The notes beneath the pieces are model-generated. The model was not told the DNA's origin, searched no databases, and worked only from the letters and a program-made list of their open reading frames with translations. The translations under genes and the position numbers were made by a program. Of a stretch of 15,156 nucleotides of DNA, positions 7,200 through 13,786 are shown piece after piece; the first letter of the stretch is position 1, and the number at the start of each line of letters is the position of its first letter. The stretch is from a bacterium (GTDB lineage Bacteria; Bacillota; Clostridia; Oscillospirales; Acutalibacteraceae): the NCBI GenBank assembly GCA_020625635.1, contig JAHLBL010000016.1:1-15156 (forward strand), given 5' to 3'.

Positions 7200-8921
7200 T
7201 TATGTATTAACGGTAACAACGTGATAGCCGTAGCTGTAGCCGTAGCCATAGCCTGTCGTGAGGTTGCCGTCCCACGGATCAAGAATCTTGAAATCGCTGA
7301 GGCTTGTGCCGTTGCCCGTGTAATCATAGAAGGTTACATAGTGCTGGCTTGAAGCGCCTACGCTGAGCAGACCGACGCACGCCTGATTTTTGTCGATCGA
7401 CTTCTTGATAGCCTTGAGCATAGAGGACGCCGAGCCGTAATGGGTGTATGTACCGCCTTCCCATGTACATCCGCCCGGGCACCAGAAGCTGCCCGCGCTT
7501 CTTGTGATTCCGAGAACCTGTCTGTAAGCGTAAGCGTAGGAATACGCGCTGCACATAACGGTTGAATCGGCGTAAGCGTAGTTGGTCTGGCGACCGATAA
7601 CGGAGGCTATTCTCGCCATCTTATCGTCAGAGATCTGACCTCTGAGCACCTTGACCTTGAACTTGATGTCGCGGCCGTTTACGTTGACGATGAGCTTTGT
7701 GCTTCCCGTGCCTGTCGCTCTTACTACGAGCTTATCCGCGTCCGCGGCGCAATCGAAATAAGCCTTTTCGGTACTTGTGTAGACGTTATCGACCGCGGGA
7801 GCCTTGCCGTTTACGTTAAGCTTTACGGCTTCGCCGTTCTTAAGCTCGATAACCGTAACCTTTTCGCCCTTGATTGAGAGGTAAGGATTGGTCTTTACCT
7901 CGATTTTACGCTCAATTGTGAGCTTGCCTACCTTTACGCTGATGGTAGTTTTACCCTTAGCGAGGATGGTGGCTGTTCCTTTGTTTTTGATGCTGATAAC
8001 ATCGGGGTTGGAGGATGTCCAGCCCTCAACGGACTTGCCCTCAACCTTGAACTTAAAGCTCTTACCGTTCAGAAAATCGGTGATTATCTGCTTGCGGTTG
8101 TGCTCGTTGTCGGCGCTGAGGCTGTAGGTCGCGTCAAAACCGCCGTTGTAAGCATAAACGAGCTTTGTGTTGAGGTCGTTCTTTGTATCCGAATCGTCGT
8201 TGAAGCAAAGTGTCTTAAAGCTGTCTGTGGGCTTCGTCTTCTTGTAGCCGACGCCGCAGCTTTTGATTTCAACGAACGCGCTTGTGGTGAACTTTTTGAG
8301 TTTCTTACACTTGAAAAAAGCGTTTTTGTTTACCGCGCTCTCGCCCTTTGAGCCGAATTTCGAGCCGATAAACGTTACGTTTACAAGGCTGTCAAGCTTT
8401 GAAAAAGCCTTGCTTCTGATGTGACGGATCTTAAAGCCGTCGATTTCGTCGATCGTAAAGTTCTTGGGGAGCTTGTCCTCACCGACATACTTTATAATGT
8501 CTGCGTAGGAAACCTTCTTATTTCTGTAGACCTTGAGTTTGTAGTTGCCGTCTTCGCTGAGACGCTCCTCGTTGATTATCTGAAAAGGAACGACAGCGGT
8601 TTTCGCGGAAGCCTCAAGCTGAGTTTCCTCATCAAAAGCGCTTTCGAGCTTACCCTCGGTTTTAAGGGTATCCTCCTCAACGGGTTCTATAGCTAACTGT
8701 TCGGTCTGTTCTTCTGTGTTATCGCCTGTCTCCTCTGCCTGCACAGCATTGTCATCTGAATCGGCATTTTCGGAGTTGTCGTCTGTATATGTTTCTTCGA
8801 CCTCTATCATCTGCATTTCGCCTGTGGCAGCGTCATACCACGGAGCCTCTGCGGCGAACGCAACGGTCGTACTAAGTGTCGTAATAAGTAGTGAAGCCAG
8901 AATCGCGATAACTCTCCTCAT
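7200..8921 (-). CDS. Secreted multidomain C39-like cysteine peptidase
   Basis: This 573-residue protein has, in order, a signal peptide (1-24, cleavage after AFAA), an acidic Asp/Glu/Asn-rich linker (about 35-105), a short BspA-like leucine-rich region (about 160-212), a BIG2-like Ig domain (about 284-342), a second Ig-like segment (about 347-425), and a C-terminal papain-like domain resembling C39 peptidases. Candidate catalytic residues are Cys457 (STVMCSAYSYAYA), His527 (SSQHYVTFYDY) and Asp548 (ILDPWDG). A Gly/Tyr run (about 557-567, GYGYGYSYGYH) interrupts the last strands. The fold resembles double-glycine leader peptidases, but there is no ABC transporter here, so a secreted protease or amidase acting at the surface is more likely. 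The start ATG at 8921 has AAAGGAGA (8928-8935) 6-7 nt upstream. There is no sorting motif or C-terminal membrane helix. The catalytic assignment is by motif only. Confidence 0.82.
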   Translation of the reverse strand: MRRVIAILASLLITTLSTTVAFAAEAPWYDAATGEMQMIEVEETYTDDNSENADSDDNAVQAEETGDNTEEQTEQLAIEPVEEDTLKTEGKLESAFDEETQLEASAKTAVVPFQIINEERLSEDGNYKLKVYRNKKVSYADIIKYVGEDKLPKNFTIDEIDGFKIRHIRSKAFSKLDSLVNVTFIGSKFGSKGESAVNKNAFFKCKKLKKFTTSAFVEIKSCGVGYKKTKPTDSFKTLCFNDDSDTKNDLNTKLVYAYNGGFDATYSLSADNEHNRKQIITDFLNGKSFKFKVEGKSVEGWTSSNPDVISIKNKGTATILAKGKTTISVKVGKLTIERKIEVKTNPYLSIKGEKVTVIELKNGEAVKLNVNGKAPAVDNVYTSTEKAYFDCAADADKLVVRATGTGSTKLIVNVNGRDIKFKVKVLRGQISDDKMARIASVIGRQTNYAYADSTVMCSAYSYAYAYRQVLGITRSAGSFWCPGGCTWEGGTYTHYGSASSMLKAIKKSIDKNQACVGLLSVGASSQHYVTFYDYTGNGTSLSDFKILDPWDGNLTTGYGYGYSYGYHVVTVNT

Positions 8922-8989
8922 AGAATCTCTCCTTTCTCCAATATATTTTTACTTCTAAATCCCGTGTACAAGACGCACACAACGCTGTT

Positions 8990-9018
8990 ATTATACCATA
9001 TCAATTACAAAAATGCAA
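8990..9018 (-). promoter_or_regulatory. Extended -10 promoter of the peptidase gene
   Basis: On the minus strand TGGTATAAT (8998-8990) is a perfect extended -10. A weak -35 TTGCAT (9018-9013) lies at 17 bp. A 10-bp inverted repeat (9005-9014 and 9029-9038, TTACAAAAAT) overlaps the -35 region and could be an operator. The leader is about 60 nt with no obvious structure. Confidence 0.7.
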
Positions 9019-9090
9019 ACATTTGTAAATTTTTGTAAGAATATACAATATTTATATCTAAAGGAGAAAAGATTTAGAAAAAGGTCAGTC

Positions 9091-9133
9091 AAAAATAAAA
9101 AAGAGGGTGGCTTAAACAGAAAAAGCCAGCCCC
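9091..9133 (-). terminator. Probable queT terminator inside the repeat element
   Basis: Read on the minus strand, GGGGCTGGCTT and AAGCCACCC form a 9-bp stem with one bulged base (9123-9132 with 9105-9113), followed by TCTTTTTTATTTTT (9104-9091). It lies about 175 bases beyond the queT stop, and no better terminator is closer. The hairpin is the end of the palindromic element, so the repeat appears to supply the terminator. Confidence 0.65.
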
Positions 9134-9296
9134 TAAATTAAAACGCTATATTAATAGTGGAAAGTGAAAAGTTATAAGCAGTAAGTTTTGAAAGCTTTGT
9201 GTTTTTAAAAAACTTTCACTTTTCACTTAATACTTATCACTATTAAATTGCATTTGCACGTACAAGGTTGCACTTTTAGTTTCAAGCCAACCCCGA
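9105..9296. mobile_element. MITE-like palindromic element, about 190 bp
   Basis: The ends are imperfect inverted repeats: GGGTGGCTTAAAC from 9105 and, on the opposite strand, GGGGTTGGCTTGAAAC reading in from 9295. Inside, TTAATAGTG (9151-9159) faces CACTATTAA (9238-9246), and both arms carry AAGTGAAAAG-type and (A)AGTTTT tracts around a central AAAGCTTT (9191-9198). It has no coding capacity. A 29-base piece (9227-9255) recurs inverted at 5715-5743 with two mismatches. Non-coding size, palindromy and a second copy fit a miniature inverted-repeat element or other dispersed palindromic repeat; no target duplication was identified with confidence. Confidence 0.65.
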
Positions 9297-9306
9297 TATG
9301 TAAAAT

Positions 9307-9843
9307 CTATATTTTCAGCTGCTTAGCGAGATGACGTTTATTAATCATCAGGTACAGCGGAAGACCGAGCACAAACAGCACCGCCAGCTCTCCGAGCGCG
9401 ACAAATCCGCCCTGAATAAGGAAGTCGACAAAATCAAACCGCAGGTTGTTCATCACAAAAAAGTCGAGCTCGAAGCCGACCACAAGTCCGTTGAAAACCG
9501 CGGGCATCAGCAGCCCGAACACAGGCAAACCGAAAAGCTTCGCGTTTCTGAGCGCGTACATCATAAGCGCCGCAAGCAGACTGGCGAGCGGTCCGAAAAC
9601 TATATCAATTGCTCCGACGCTCGGAATCGAGCTTATGTTGGCTATAATACAGCCCACCGTAAGTCCCGCGATCGCCGTCGGCGAAAAGAACGCGAGCACA
9701 GTCAGAGCTTCTGCCGCGCGGAACTGCACAGCCATCGAAGTCGACTCGGGAATAAGCACGCTCTGGAGAATCGTGAGCGCCGCGTACAGCGCCGCTATCA
9801 CAGCGCCCTGAACAATTTTTAGAGTCGGATTTCCTTTCTGCAT
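9307..9843 (-). CDS. queT: QueT-family queuosine precursor transporter (ECF S component)
   Basis: This 178-residue polytopic membrane protein has five or six hydrophobic segments. Hallmarks of the QueT family (PF06177) are VQFRAAEALTVL (39-50), the following FFSPTAIAGLTVGCIIAN, and DIVFGPLASLLAA (80-92). QueT proteins are substrate-binding S components of energy-coupling factor transporters, thought to take up queuine or preQ1 for tRNA queuosine; the shared EcfA/EcfT energising module is not in this window. The start ATG at 9843 has GGGAGGT (9852-9858) 8 nt upstream. The leader is only about 30 nt, and no preQ1 riboswitch, a common regulator of this family, can be found in it. The gene stands alone and is divergent from the metallo-hydrolase gene. 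Confidence 0.88.
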   Translation of the reverse strand: MQKGNPTLKIVQGAVIAALYAALTILQSVLIPESTSMAVQFRAAEALTVLAFFSPTAIAGLTVGCIIANISSIPSVGAIDIVFGPLASLLAALMMYALRNAKLFGLPVFGLLMPAVFNGLVVGFELDFFVMNNLRFDFVDFLIQGGFVALGELAVLFVLGLPLYLMINKRHLAKQLKI

Positions 9844-9880
9844 ATCGGTTTACCTCCCGTGTAATGAATATTCGGATAAG

Positions 9881-9909
9881 ATTATAAGCAACAGGCGCTG
9901 AATTGTCAA
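9881..9909 (-). promoter_or_regulatory. Consensus promoter of queT
   Basis: On the minus strand TTGACA (9909-9904), 17-bp spacer, TATAAT (9886-9881): 12 of 12 consensus positions. This predicts strong, housekeeping-sigma transcription. Confidence 0.92.
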
Positions 9910-9925
9910 GGAAAAAGCAAACTGA

Positions 9926-9954
9926 TTGATATTTCCGGGGAAATATGATAAAAT
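9926..9954 (+). promoter_or_regulatory. Promoter with a dyad in its spacer, metallo-hydrolase gene
   Basis: TTGATA (9926-9931), 17-bp spacer, TAAAAT (9949-9954) preceded by TGA, an extended -10. The 18-bp dyad ATATTTCC-GG-GGAAATAT (9929-9946) fills the spacer, a classic place for a repressor operator. The -35 is 17 bp from the divergent queT -35, so one regulator could affect both. Confidence 0.7.
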
Positions 9955-9985
9955 TTTAAAAAAGCCGGAGCAGGTGAAGCATACC

Positions 9986-10762
9986 ATGAAGATAACCGCA
10001 ATTACAGAAAATACATCACAGAACGAGTTGATCGGCTGCGAACACGGGCTGTCGCTCTATATCGAGACCGAAAACTACAAGCTTCTGTTCGACACGGGAC
10101 AGAGCGACCTCTTTGAGCGAAATGCCGAAAAGCTCGGAATCGACCTCGGTGAGGTAGATATCGCTGTGCTCTCTCACGGTCACTACGACCACGGCGGAGG
10201 GCTGAAGCGCTTCCTCAGTCTCAACTCCAAGGCTCCCGTATATCTGAGCCACTTTGCCTTCGAGCCGCACTACAACGGCACCGAGAAATACATCGGGCTC
10301 GACACAAGCCTCAGACACAGCGACAGGCTCATTTTTACGGACGAAAAGTACACAATCGACGAGGGACTGACGCTCTTCTCCTGCAACGAAAGAGAGCGGA
10401 AATACAGCTTCGACAGCAGCGGTCTTAATGTGATGTCGGACGGAAAGCTTATTCCCGACGACTTCCGCCACGAGCAGTATCTTCTGATTGAAGAGAACGG
10501 CAAACGTGTGCTGATAAGCGGCTGCTCGCACAAGGGTATCCTCAACATCACCGACTGGTTCAAGCCCGACGTTTTAGTCGGCGGCTTCCACTTTATGAAG
10601 CTTGAAACGGGCGAGCTTCTGCGCTCCTACGCTCAGCAGCTCAACGCCTTCCCCACCGAGTTCTATACCTGTCACTGCACGGGAGCTCAGCAGTACGAAT
10701 TTATGAAGCCTATCGTAAAACGGCTCAGCTATCTCAGCGCGGGACAGACGATTGAGATTTAG
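9986..10762 (+). CDS. Metallo-beta-lactamase-fold hydrolase
   Basis: The gene encodes 258 residues of the COG1237 branch of the metallo-beta-lactamase superfamily, sometimes annotated as dihydropterin ribofuranosyl-aminobenzene phosphate synthase-like. The metal-binding motif SHGHYDHGGG has His64, His66, Asp68 and His69; further likely ligands are His182 (SGCSHKGILN) and His202 or His230 (GGFHF, CHCTG). There is no signal peptide, so it is cytosolic. The substrate cannot be predicted and names borrowed from archaeal relatives should not be trusted. The start ATG at 9986 has AGGTGA (9972-9977) 8 nt upstream; the frame is open from 9926, but the bases before 9986 contain the promoter and encode no conserved N-terminus. 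No terminator precedes the next promoter, so some read-through into the exporter operon is possible. Confidence 0.87.
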   Translation: MKITAITENTSQNELIGCEHGLSLYIETENYKLLFDTGQSDLFERNAEKLGIDLGEVDIAVLSHGHYDHGGGLKRFLSLNSKAPVYLSHFAFEPHYNGTEKYIGLDTSLRHSDRLIFTDEKYTIDEGLTLFSCNERERKYSFDSSGLNVMSDGKLIPDDFRHEQYLLIEENGKRVLISGCSHKGILNITDWFKPDVLVGGFHFMKLETGELLRSYAQQLNAFPTEFYTCHCTGAQQYEFMKPIVKRLSYLSAGQTIEI

Positions 10763-10782
10763 CACACAGGGCAAAGTGAATA

Positions 10783-10811
10783 TTGACAAACGCCGTAAAA
10801 GAAAATATAAT
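10783..10811 (+). promoter_or_regulatory. Consensus promoter of the exporter/LicD operon
   Basis: TTGACA (10783-10788), 17-bp spacer, TATAAT (10806-10811): 12 of 12 consensus positions. Transcription would start near 10818, about 24 nt before the permease ATG. This also argues against upstream start codons for the permease. Confidence 0.92.
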
Positions 10812-10841
10812 AAGAATGTTAGGATTTTTATTGAGGGGGCG

Positions 10842-11675
10842 ATGATAATCGTTTTTCTGAGAGACATTATAAACGACCACAAAAGCTTCGGAAAACAGAT
10901 TTTCGTACTTGCTAAAACCGAGCTGAAGAGAACCTATCAGGGCGCGGCTATCGGTCCGTTATGGGCTGTCGTAAAGCCTGCTTTTCAGCTTTTTGTATAC
11001 TACTTCGCGTTTGAGATCGGACTCAAGGCGGCAAAGGGTATCAAGGTACTGCTCCACGGAGAATATGTCAAGTTCGACAGATTCCCGTTTATGCTCGTCG
11101 GTCTTGTACCGTGGTTCTTTATTCAGGAGAGCATAGTCAAGGGAGCCAAGGACATACGAAGCCACCGCCAGTATGTCACGAAAATAAACTTCCCCGTCTC
11201 CACAATTATGACGTTCAGCTCTCTGTCGAGACTTTATGTTCATTTTTTCCTTTCGGGAATTATGTTTATCTACATAGCGTTCACCCAAGGGGTTAGCTGG
11301 TACAATCTGCAATACTTCTTTTATATGCCGCTGATGTACCTCTTCTTCCTCTTCCTGTCGTGGTCAACAGCGCCAATGTGCGCGTTTTCTCCCGACCTTG
11401 AGAACGCGATCGTATCGATTATGGCGGGTATGTTCTGGCTGACGGGTGTTATCTACAACTCCTACGATCTGCCGAACGAGAGCCTTAACTTCATTATGCT
11501 CTTCAACCCCATCAACTTCTTTGTAAACGGCTACAAGAACGCCTTCCTCTACAACAGGATGTTCTTTGAGTACAAGACGGAATTAGTCATTTTCCTTGCG
11601 GAGTTCCTTATCGTTTTCATTCTCGGAGTTTACAACTACAACAGACTGAGAAAGAGAATTCCCGACGTTCTTTAA
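10842..11675 (+). CDS. ABC-2 type polysaccharide/teichoic acid exporter permease
   Basis: This 277-residue membrane protein of the TagG/Wzm type (ABC2_membrane, PF01061) has six hydrophobic segments at about 39-60, 83-97, 131-148, 158-177, 188-206 and 248-266. Family marks are the N-terminal amphipathic stretch ending in KRTYQGAAIGPLW and the late FNPINFFVNGYKNAF (221-235). Relatives export undecaprenyl-linked teichoic acid or O-antigen/capsule chains across the membrane as a homodimer with a matching ATPase. The ATG at 10842 was chosen: an in-frame start at 10752 would lie upstream of the predicted transcription start. GAGGGGG (10833-10839) stands 2-5 nt upstream, slightly close. The partner ATPase follows after 9 bases. 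Confidence 0.92.
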   Translation: MIIVFLRDIINDHKSFGKQIFVLAKTELKRTYQGAAIGPLWAVVKPAFQLFVYYFAFEIGLKAAKGIKVLLHGEYVKFDRFPFMLVGLVPWFFIQESIVKGAKDIRSHRQYVTKINFPVSTIMTFSSLSRLYVHFFLSGIMFIYIAFTQGVSWYNLQYFFYMPLMYLFFLFLSWSTAPMCAFSPDLENAIVSIMAGMFWLTGVIYNSYDLPNESLNFIMLFNPINFFVNGYKNAFLYNRMFFEYKTELVIFLAEFLIVFILGVYNYNRLRKRIPDVL

Positions 11676-11684
11676 GGTGAGATT

Positions 11685-12713
11685 ATGGCTACAAACAACA
11701 GTTATTTTTCAGATATAAAGAGAGTCGAGGTCGACAAAAGCGCGGAGCCTATTATCCGCTTTGAAAACGTGTGCAAGACCTACACGCTCTATAAAAACGA
11801 CCGTGAGCGCTTCCGCGCGCTCTTCAAGAAGCCCAAGAACCCGATCCTGCACAAGGCTCTCGACCACGTGAGCTTTGAGATCCACAGAGGCGAATCCGTC
11901 GGAATCATGGGCGACAACGGTTGCGGAAAGTCCACGCTTCTTAAACACGTCACGGGAGTTACCTTCCCCGACGAGGGTACTGTCACCGTTAACGGTATGG
12001 TTGCGGCTCTGCTCGAGCTGACGGCAGGCTTCTCCACCGATATGACAGGCCGTGAGAACATTTACCTCAAGGGCTATATCCTCGGTATGAGAGACAAGGA
12101 AATCAAGGATATCGAGGAGCGCGTCGTTGAATTTGCCGAGCTCGGCGACTACATCGACCAGCCCGTAAGAACATATTCAAGCGGTATGAAGGTGCGTCTC
12201 GGCTTTGCTATCAACGTAAATATCTCACCCGACATCCTCGTAATCGACGAGGCTCTCGCCGTCGGCGACGCTTCGTTCAAGGCTAAGTGCAAGAACAAAA
12301 TCCGCGAAATCATGGAGTCAGGCGTTACAATTCTCTACGTAAGCCACAACGCCGCTTCCGTTAAGGAGATCTGCGAACGCTCGCTGTATATGCGCAGGGG
12401 CGTGCTGATGTTCGACGGTCCTACGGAGGAAACTCACCTTGTCTACCTTATCGACAAGCGCAAGGATCAGATAAAGAAGCGCAAGAAGCGCATAGCTCAG
12501 CTAAAGGAAGTCATCAAAAACGTCGATAAGGGCGTTGACGTCACACGCGAGAAGACACTTATTGCCAAGCATAAGGAAAAGCTCGCGATCCTCAGAGAGG
12601 ATTACAAATCGTTCAAGGAGGAGCTCGACATCTACCGCACCGAGCATTACGGCGCTAATTATGAGGACGCCGTTACGGGACACGAGGCTGAGCTCGACAC
12701 AGACGAAGATTAA
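11685..12713 (+). CDS. Polysaccharide/teichoic acid exporter ATPase with coiled-coil tail
   Basis: The gene encodes 342 residues of the TagH/Wzt class. Motifs are Walker A GDNGCGKST (76-84), signature YSSGM (164-168), which lacks the usual LSGGQ as is normal in this class, Walker B ILVIDE (184-189) and switch His221. AVGDASFKAKC (192-202) is a strong subfamily mark. A leader of about 50 residues precedes the fold. Residues 255-320 are rich in Lys, Arg and Glu and probably form a helical or coiled-coil tail, ending in a Glu/Asp-rich segment. This tail is not the carbohydrate-binding domain known from Wzt O9a, and its role is unknown. AAGGTGA (11674-11680) precedes the ATG by 4 nt. It is expected to power the adjacent permease. 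Confidence 0.93.
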   Translation: MATNNSYFSDIKRVEVDKSAEPIIRFENVCKTYTLYKNDRERFRALFKKPKNPILHKALDHVSFEIHRGESVGIMGDNGCGKSTLLKHVTGVTFPDEGTVTVNGMVAALLELTAGFSTDMTGRENIYLKGYILGMRDKEIKDIEERVVEFAELGDYIDQPVRTYSSGMKVRLGFAINVNISPDILVIDEALAVGDASFKAKCKNKIREIMESGVTILYVSHNAASVKEICERSLYMRRGVLMFDGPTEETHLVYLIDKRKDQIKKRKKRIAQLKEVIKNVDKGVDVTREKTLIAKHKEKLAILREDYKSFKEELDIYRTEHYGANYEDAVTGHEAELDTDED

Positions 12714-12721
12714 TCAATTAA

Positions 12722-12747
12722 TGCGAAGGAGATTATTCTCCTTCGCA
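12722..12747 (+). other. Intercistronic hairpin without T-run
   Basis: A perfect 11-bp stem (12722-12732 with 12737-12747) with a 4-nt TTAT loop lies in the 58-nt gap between the exporter ATPase and the first epimerase-like gene. No T-run follows, so it is not a convincing terminator; it may stabilise or process the operon mRNA. The stem is 13 nt before the first epimerase's Shine-Dalgarno (12755-12764). Confidence 0.7.
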
Positions 12748-12771
12748 GTCTTATAAGGTGAAGGCTGAAAT

Positions 12772-13785
12772 ATGGAATATAATGTAAAAAACATTCTTAC
12801 ACCTGAATTATACGGCGACATACTCAGTATCACGGATAGTGATACCGATTTCGAACGCTTTAAAAACAAAACAATTATCGTAACGGGCGCGGGACAATTA
12901 ACGGGTTTTTATATTGTCTGCGCTCTTCTTTTAAGCAACGATATTTCGGGCACAAACGCGAAGGTAGTCGCCGTTAACGCGGACGACAGCTTTTTCGCGC
13001 TCTACGGCAAGCTCACCTACAGAAACGATATCGAGTTCACAGTGAGTGCGGATTACTCCTATCTCGGCTGTGACAGTGCGGACTTCATTATCTGTACGCA
13101 GTCCGCGGCTGAAATCGGCTCCTGTGAGGCTGTGCTGAATCTGCTCGATTTCGCTAAAAAGACCTCCGCCCGAGTTGTGCTCAAAAGCTCCGCCGATGTT
13201 TACGGCGATGTGTTCAACGGAAAAGCGGAAATCAGCGAGGACGACAGAGGCTATATCAACTGTGCCGACTGTCCGCTCGCTCAGGAGGAGCGTATGGCGG
13301 AAAGCCTCGCAAAGAAGCTCGCCGAAGAGAATTCCGCGGATGTAAGCGTCGCGCGCGTCAATATCGTCTACGGCGGTATGCGCTTCAACAGCGGATTTTA
13401 TCAGATTCTTGATGATGTTTCGTTCGGGAAGAATCCATCTGTCGCACGCCGCGACTGCTTCCCCGAAACGCTTTGCTATGTTTCCGACGCCGCGTCGGCG
13501 ATTATGAAGGTTCTGCTCGTCGGAAAATCGGGAGAGGCGTACAACATCTCCTGCGGTGTCAGCGCGAGCGAATGCGGTTTCGCGCAGGAATGCGCGGAGG
13601 TTTTCCCGAATATAAAGCCCGTATACGAGGGCAAAGAAAGGGTTCTCTCCCCTATGTCGCCGACACTGAGAATACTCAGCGCCGACAAGCTGAGAACGCT
13701 GGGCTTCAAGCCGAGAGTAAGCCTGAGCGACGGAATCGGTCGCTCCGTAAGAATCATTAAAGAACTCAGAGAGCGGGGTGAGTGA
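12772..13785 (+). CDS. Degenerate NAD-dependent epimerase-like protein
   Basis: This 337-residue protein has the layout of an extended short-chain dehydrogenase (epimerase/dehydratase, PF01370). Rossmann start is FKNKTIIVTGAGQLTG (30-45), and the SSxxVYG motif is SSADVYG (139-145). The usual TGxxGxxG becomes TGAGQLTG, losing one glycine, and the usual catalytic YxxxK falls at about 169-173, where LAQEE stands, so Tyr and Lys are both absent. It could still bind a nucleotide sugar or NAD but is unlikely to act as a normal epimerase. It is a paralogue of the N-terminal half of the next protein, which starts 1 base after its stop. AAGGTGAAGG (12755-12764) precedes the ATG. It sits in the exporter operon, so a role in wall polymer modification is inferred, not shown. 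Confidence 0.82.
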   Translation: MEYNVKNILTPELYGDILSITDSDTDFERFKNKTIIVTGAGQLTGFYIVCALLLSNDISGTNAKVVAVNADDSFFALYGKLTYRNDIEFTVSADYSYLGCDSADFIICTQSAAEIGSCEAVLNLLDFAKKTSARVVLKSSADVYGDVFNGKAEISEDDRGYINCADCPLAQEERMAESLAKKLAEENSADVSVARVNIVYGGMRFNSGFYQILDDVSFGKNPSVARRDCFPETLCYVSDAASAIMKVLLVGKSGEAYNISCGVSASECGFAQECAEVFPNIKPVYEGKERVLSPMSPTLRILSADKLRTLGFKPRVSLSDGIGRSVRIIKELRERGE

Positions 13786-13786
13786 G

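Larger units (their letters stand above)
8922..9306. other. Gene-free stretch between the peptidase and queT genes
   Basis: These 385 bases hold no supportable gene. They contain the peptidase ribosome binding site (8928-8935), its promoter (8990-9018), an AT-rich inverted repeat (9005-9038), the likely queT terminator (9091-9133) and a palindromic repeat element (9105-9296). The AT content is clearly higher than in the flanking genes. Confidence 0.85.

Noticed and set aside
9150..9250. Repeated GTGAAAAGTGAAAG tracts considered as a CRISPR or tandem repeat array
   Set aside because: There are no regularly spaced repeats with unique spacers; the tracts are the two arms of one imperfect palindrome.
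9926..9985. N-terminal extension of the metallo-hydrolase from 9926
   Set aside because: The segment contains the predicted promoter and no ribosome site; the ATG at 9986 has a suitable AGGTGA and a normal family N-terminus.
10752..10841. In-frame N-terminal extension of the exporter permease from 10752
   Set aside because: It overlaps the previous gene's end, lies upstream of the predicted transcription start near 10818, and encodes a basic stretch not expected in the family.
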